A model generated the notes under the pieces. The model saw only the letters and a list, made by a program, of their open reading frames with translations, was not told where the DNA came from and made no database searches. Shown in pieces: positions 42,056 through 44,226 of a stretch of DNA of 44,226 bases. Source of the stretch: Lachnospiraceae bacterium (GTDB taxonomy: Bacteria; Bacillota; Clostridia; Lachnospirales; Lachnospiraceae); NCBI GenBank assembly GCA_017561085.1, contig JAFZDQ010000012.1, forward strand, positions 1 through 44,226, read 5' to 3'. Within the stretch, counting starts at the first letter, position 1. Each line of letters begins with the position of its first letter. Position numbers and translations under genes: made by a program.

Positions 42056-42116
42056 AAATTCAAAATGGAAATAATGGATTACATAACCATAAGAAACAAA
42101 AATCCGGAGGCTACTT

Positions 42117-43496
42117 ATGTATCAGATTGATTTTAACCAACCCATACACATTTATTTTATCGGCATCGGCGGCATCAGCATGAGCGGTCTTGCCCAGATC
42201 CTTCTGACCAAAGGCTTTACCGTATCCGGTTCCGACAGAACCCCTTCTTCCCTTACGAAATCCCTGGAAGAAGCCGGTGTTACCGTATTTTATGAGCAGG
42301 TTTATGAAAATCTGACAAAAGATGTGGATTTGATTGTTTATACCAGTGCCATTCACGAAGGCCATCCCGAGCTTTGCGCGGCGGCTGATTTATCCATCCC
42401 CACCCTTACAAGGGCGCAGCTTTTGGGACAGATGATGAAAAACTATGCACTTCCCGTGGCAGTCAGCGGAACCCACGGCAAAACCACAACCACTTCCATG
42501 ATTTCGGAAATTTTGCTTGCGGCGGATACCGATCCCACCCTTTCCATCGGTGGTATCTTAAAATCCATCAGCGGAAACCTGCGCATCGGAAACAGTGAGT
42601 ACTTTGTAACCGAAGCCTGTGAATACACCAACAGCTTTTTGAGCTTTTTCCCGAAATACGGCATCATCTTAAATATAGAAGAAGACCATCTGGACTTTTT
42701 TAAGGACTTAGACGATATCCGAAACTCCTTCCGGCAGTTCGCCGCACTTCTGCCGGCAGACGGTGCACTGATTATCAACGGCACCATTCCTAACGTGAAT
42801 GAAATTACGGAGGGACTTGATTGTAAAGTCCTCACTTACGGTATCGGCGGGGATTATGATTACCGCGCTACGGATGTTTCTTATGACGAAACCGGGCTTG
42901 GCATCTTTACCCTTATGAAAAAGGACGGCACCTCCCTGGGCAGGTTCAGCCTGGGTGTTCCCGGAGAACATAATATTTTTAACGCCCTTTCTGCCATTGC
43001 ACTGGGAGATTTATTCGGACTTGATACGGACACCGTCAAAAAGGCTCTTGCTGCCTTTAAAGGAACCGACCGTCGTTTTGAGTACAAAGGCTCCTTTAAC
43101 GGTATTTCCGTCATTGATGATTATGCGCATCATCCCACGGAAATAACCGCAACCTTACAGGCCGCTTCCGGTTACCCGCATGAAAAAATCTGGTGTATTT
43201 TCCAGCCTCATACCTTTACCCGGACCAAAGCCTTTATGAAGGAATTTGCCAAGGCACTTTCCGCTTCCGATGAAATCATTCTGGCGGAAATTTATCCTGC
43301 CCGCGAGACAGACAATTTAGGCATCAGTTCCGAAACACTGAAGCAGGAAATCGAGGCGCTCGGAAAAACCTGCTACTATTTCCCTACTTTTTCAGAAATC
43401 GAAAAATTTGTTTCGTCAAATTTACAACCGGGTGACTTGTTGATAACTATGGGAGCCGGAGATGTTGTAAATATCGGCGAAAACCTGCTTAAATAA
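42117..43496 (+). CDS. murC: UDP-N-acetylmuramate--L-alanine ligase
   Basis: A cytoplasmic ligase that adds L-alanine to UDP-MurNAc, the first amino acid of the peptidoglycan stem. The N-terminal Rossmann domain has FIGIGGISMSGLA (14-26), the ATP loop is GTHGKTTTT (118-126), and EACEYTNSF, HFG-type NIEEDHLDFF and DDYAHHPTEI are the later Mur-ligase blocks. The length of 459 aa is normal. GGAGG stands 6 bases before the ATG. It is single, with its own promoter, and is followed by the DnaA-box region and a DnaD-like gene. Confidence 0.97.
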   Translation: MYQIDFNQPIHIYFIGIGGISMSGLAQILLTKGFTVSGSDRTPSSLTKSLEEAGVTVFYEQVYENLTKDVDLIVYTSAIHEGHPELCAAADLSIPTLTRAQLLGQMMKNYALPVAVSGTHGKTTTTSMISEILLAADTDPTLSIGGILKSISGNLRIGNSEYFVTEACEYTNSFLSFFPKYGIILNIEEDHLDFFKDLDDIRNSFRQFAALLPADGALIINGTIPNVNEITEGLDCKVLTYGIGGDYDYRATDVSYDETGLGIFTLMKKDGTSLGRFSLGVPGEHNIFNALSAIALGDLFGLDTDTVKKALAAFKGTDRRFEYKGSFNGISVIDDYAHHPTEITATLQAASGYPHEKIWCIFQPHTFTRTKAFMKEFAKALSASDEIILAEIYPARETDNLGISSETLKQEIEALGKTCYYFPTFSEIEKFVSSNLQPGDLLITMGAGDVVNIGENLLK

Positions 43497-43499
43497 TTT

Positions 43500-43517
43500 T
43501 TATCCACATTATCCACA
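43500..43517 (+). promoter_or_regulatory. Two abutting DnaA boxes
   Basis: Two perfect TTATCCACA boxes stand at 43500-43508 and 43509-43517 with no base between them, three bases after the murC stop codon. TTATCCACA is the consensus DnaA site. A reverse-oriented near match (ATATCCACA) lies at 43547-43555. Confidence 0.8.
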
Positions 43518-43546
43518 TGAAAAGCTCTTTTTCCGGGAGATTTTTA

Positions 43547-43555
43547 TGTGGATAT
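43547..43555 (-). promoter_or_regulatory. Inverted DnaA-box-like site
   Basis: The plus strand reads TGTGGATAT, so the minus strand reads ATATCCACA, one mismatch from the DnaA consensus. It lies between the two direct arrays. Confidence 0.6.
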
Positions 43556-43589
43556 TTCTTCTCATAAGAGACCCTTGATTTTACTGGTT

Positions 43590-43603
43590 ATTTTCATGAA
43601 AAT
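43590..43603. other. 14-base palindrome in the DnaA-box region
   Basis: ATTTTCATGAAAAT is a perfect 14-base palindrome between the first and second box arrays. It may be a protein-binding site; nothing links it to a known regulator. Confidence 0.45.
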
Positions 43604-43621
43604 GACAAATTTTGCCTTTTG

Positions 43622-43648
43622 ATATCCACATTATCCACAATGTCCACA
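43622..43648 (+). promoter_or_regulatory. Three abutting DnaA-box-like sites
   Basis: ATATCCACA (43622-43630), TTATCCACA (43631-43639, perfect) and ATGTCCACA (43640-43648) follow each other with no gap, all in the same direction as the first array. The outer two have one and two mismatches. Confidence 0.75.
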
Positions 43649-43696
43649 ATTGGCGCAAACCCTTGAAAACACTGGATTTTTCGGCAAAAATACTAT

Positions 43697-43724
43697 TTGC
43701 ATTTCTAAAATCTTATGTTATAAT
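43697..43724 (+). promoter_or_regulatory. Promoter of the DnaD-like gene
   Basis: TATAAT (43719-43724) has TG one base upstream (extended -10), and TTGCAT (43697-43702) stands 16 bases before it. Start of transcription would be about 40 bases before the gene. The nearest DnaA-like boxes end 49 bases upstream of the -35. Confidence 0.6.
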
Positions 43725-43771
43725 TCAACTTGCTTTTTATGAATATAAATAATTAGATTAGGGGTTTTACC

Positions 43772-44226
43772 ATGAGTCGCTTTACCGTATATCAGGATAA
43801 TTATGCTGATGCTACGCTTGTGTCCAATTTGTTCATTGATGAATATATGAAGGATGCCAACGATGCCCAGCTGAAAATATATTTGTACCTTCTTCGTATG
43901 ATGAGTGCACGTCTTGCAACCAGTGTTTCCGACATTGCGGACAAATTCAACCATACCGAGAAGGATGTTATGCGTGCGCTGAAATATTGGGAGAAGATGC
44001 GTCTTCTTTCCTTAGATTACGATGAAAACAAATCCTTAACCGGCATCCGCCTTTTGGATGTGAACCGCCGTCCCGGAGGGGATGTATTTTCCCTTGCTCC
44101 CGTGGTACAGCTTTCCTCCAAACTGCCTGTGGACAGAAGCGGCATTTCCGCACTGCCGGCAGAACGGACAGAGGCACCTTCCCTTGTAAGCAGTCCTGCA
44201 CCGGAACGTGTTTCTTTCGAGAAACC
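43772..44226 (+). CDS. DnaD-like replication protein (partial, 3' end missing)
   Basis: The first 151 codons of a gene cut by the window edge. The ATG at 43772 has AGGGG 7 bases upstream. Residues of about 15-100 form the winged-helix-like N-terminal part (NLFIDEYMKDANDAQLKIYLYLLRMM, SVSDIADKFNHTEKDVMRALKYWEKMRLLSL), as in DnaD/DnaB-type primosome proteins of Firmicutes. From about residue 115 a Ser/Pro-rich linker begins. The DnaD C-terminal domain should follow beyond the window; its absence here limits confidence. The family helps load the replicative helicase, which fits with DnaA sites just upstream. Confidence 0.75.
   Translation, partial: MSRFTVYQDNYADATLVSNLFIDEYMKDANDAQLKIYLYLLRMMSARLATSVSDIADKFNHTEKDVMRALKYWEKMRLLSLDYDENKSLTGIRLLDVNRRPGGDVFSLAPVVQLSSKLPVDRSGISALPAERTEAPSLVSSPAPERVSFEK

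Larger units (their letters stand above)
41751..42116. other. Divergent glgC-murC control region
   Basis: A 366-base AT-rich gap without a gene. It holds the glgC promoter on the minus strand and the murC promoter on the plus strand. Two direct repeats are seen: CCATATTTTG at 41975-41984 and 42005-42014, spaced 30 bases, and TTTTTTACAA at 41885-41894 and 41928-41937. No hairpin terminator, RNA gene or riboswitch was recognised. AT content is well above that of the flanking genes, as expected for a control region. Confidence 0.6.

Noticed and set aside
43497-43771. The DnaA-box region as the main replication origin
   Set aside because: The genes expected at a Firmicute oriC (dnaA, dnaN, recF, rpmH) are missing and murC is not typical there. 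A secondary DnaA site fits better.

Overview
The window looks like chromosomal DNA of a spore-former-related Firmicute, most likely Clostridia of the Lachnospiraceae type. The evidence is strong AGGAGG-type ribosome sites, a two-gene ADP-glucose pyrophosphorylase (glgC/glgD), spoVG, murC next to a DnaD-like gene, and many carbohydrate genes of moderate GC. The assignment rests on gene content only.

Positions 212-34296 hold one very long surface-polysaccharide locus, 26 genes all on the minus strand, so transcription runs from 34.3 kb down to 0.2 kb. A promoter (34387-34416) and a leader with a large predicted hairpin (34324-34376) precede the first gene. Two further promoter-like sequences lie inside the locus (23774-23802 and 9281-9309), and a terminator closes it at 143-178. 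From the promoter-proximal end it reads: a GT52-like transferase, a PglK-type ABC flippase and an acyltransferase; a module with two large GT-C-like membrane proteins, WecE, a GNAT acetyltransferase and a GtrB/ArnC-like GT2; an O-antigen-ligase/Wzy-like polymerase; a PglF-PglE-PglC-like initiation set; a decarboxylase/ATP-grasp pair; a PglA-like GT4; a UDP-HexNAc dehydrogenase and 4-epimerase (WbpO/WbpP type); three GT4 genes; an AsnB-like amidotransferase, a fourth GT4 and a second AsnB-like gene; two GT11 fucosyltransferases; and a final GT2. The best reading is an undecaprenyl-linked repeat unit started by a diamino-trideoxy or similar 4-amino sugar phosphate. It would be extended with HexNAc-uronic acids (probably GalNAcA) that may be amidated by the AsnB-like enzymes, then fucosylated, flipped by the ABC protein, decorated outside the cell with an Und-P-linked sugar (possibly Fuc4NAc), and polymerised. 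Genes making GDP-fucose, dTDP-4-keto-6-deoxyglucose and any chain-length regulator are not in the window.

Positions 34505-36612 are a small AT-richer interval: a tRNA-Ser(CGA) with its own promoter and terminator, an MNT/HEPN pair resembling a toxin-antitoxin module, a secreted lipoprotein, and a small XRE regulator that appears to start at an ATT codon. A near-perfect palindrome covers the lipoprotein promoter.

Positions 36666-41882 (minus strand) carry a family 2 glycoside hydrolase, spoVG, glgD and glgC, with a promoter in front of glgC and a terminator after spoVG. Positions 42027-44226 (plus strand) carry murC and the 5' part of a DnaD-like replication gene. The murC-dnaD gap holds six DnaA-box-like 9-mers in two abutting arrays plus one inverted copy, the most striking non-coding feature of the window.
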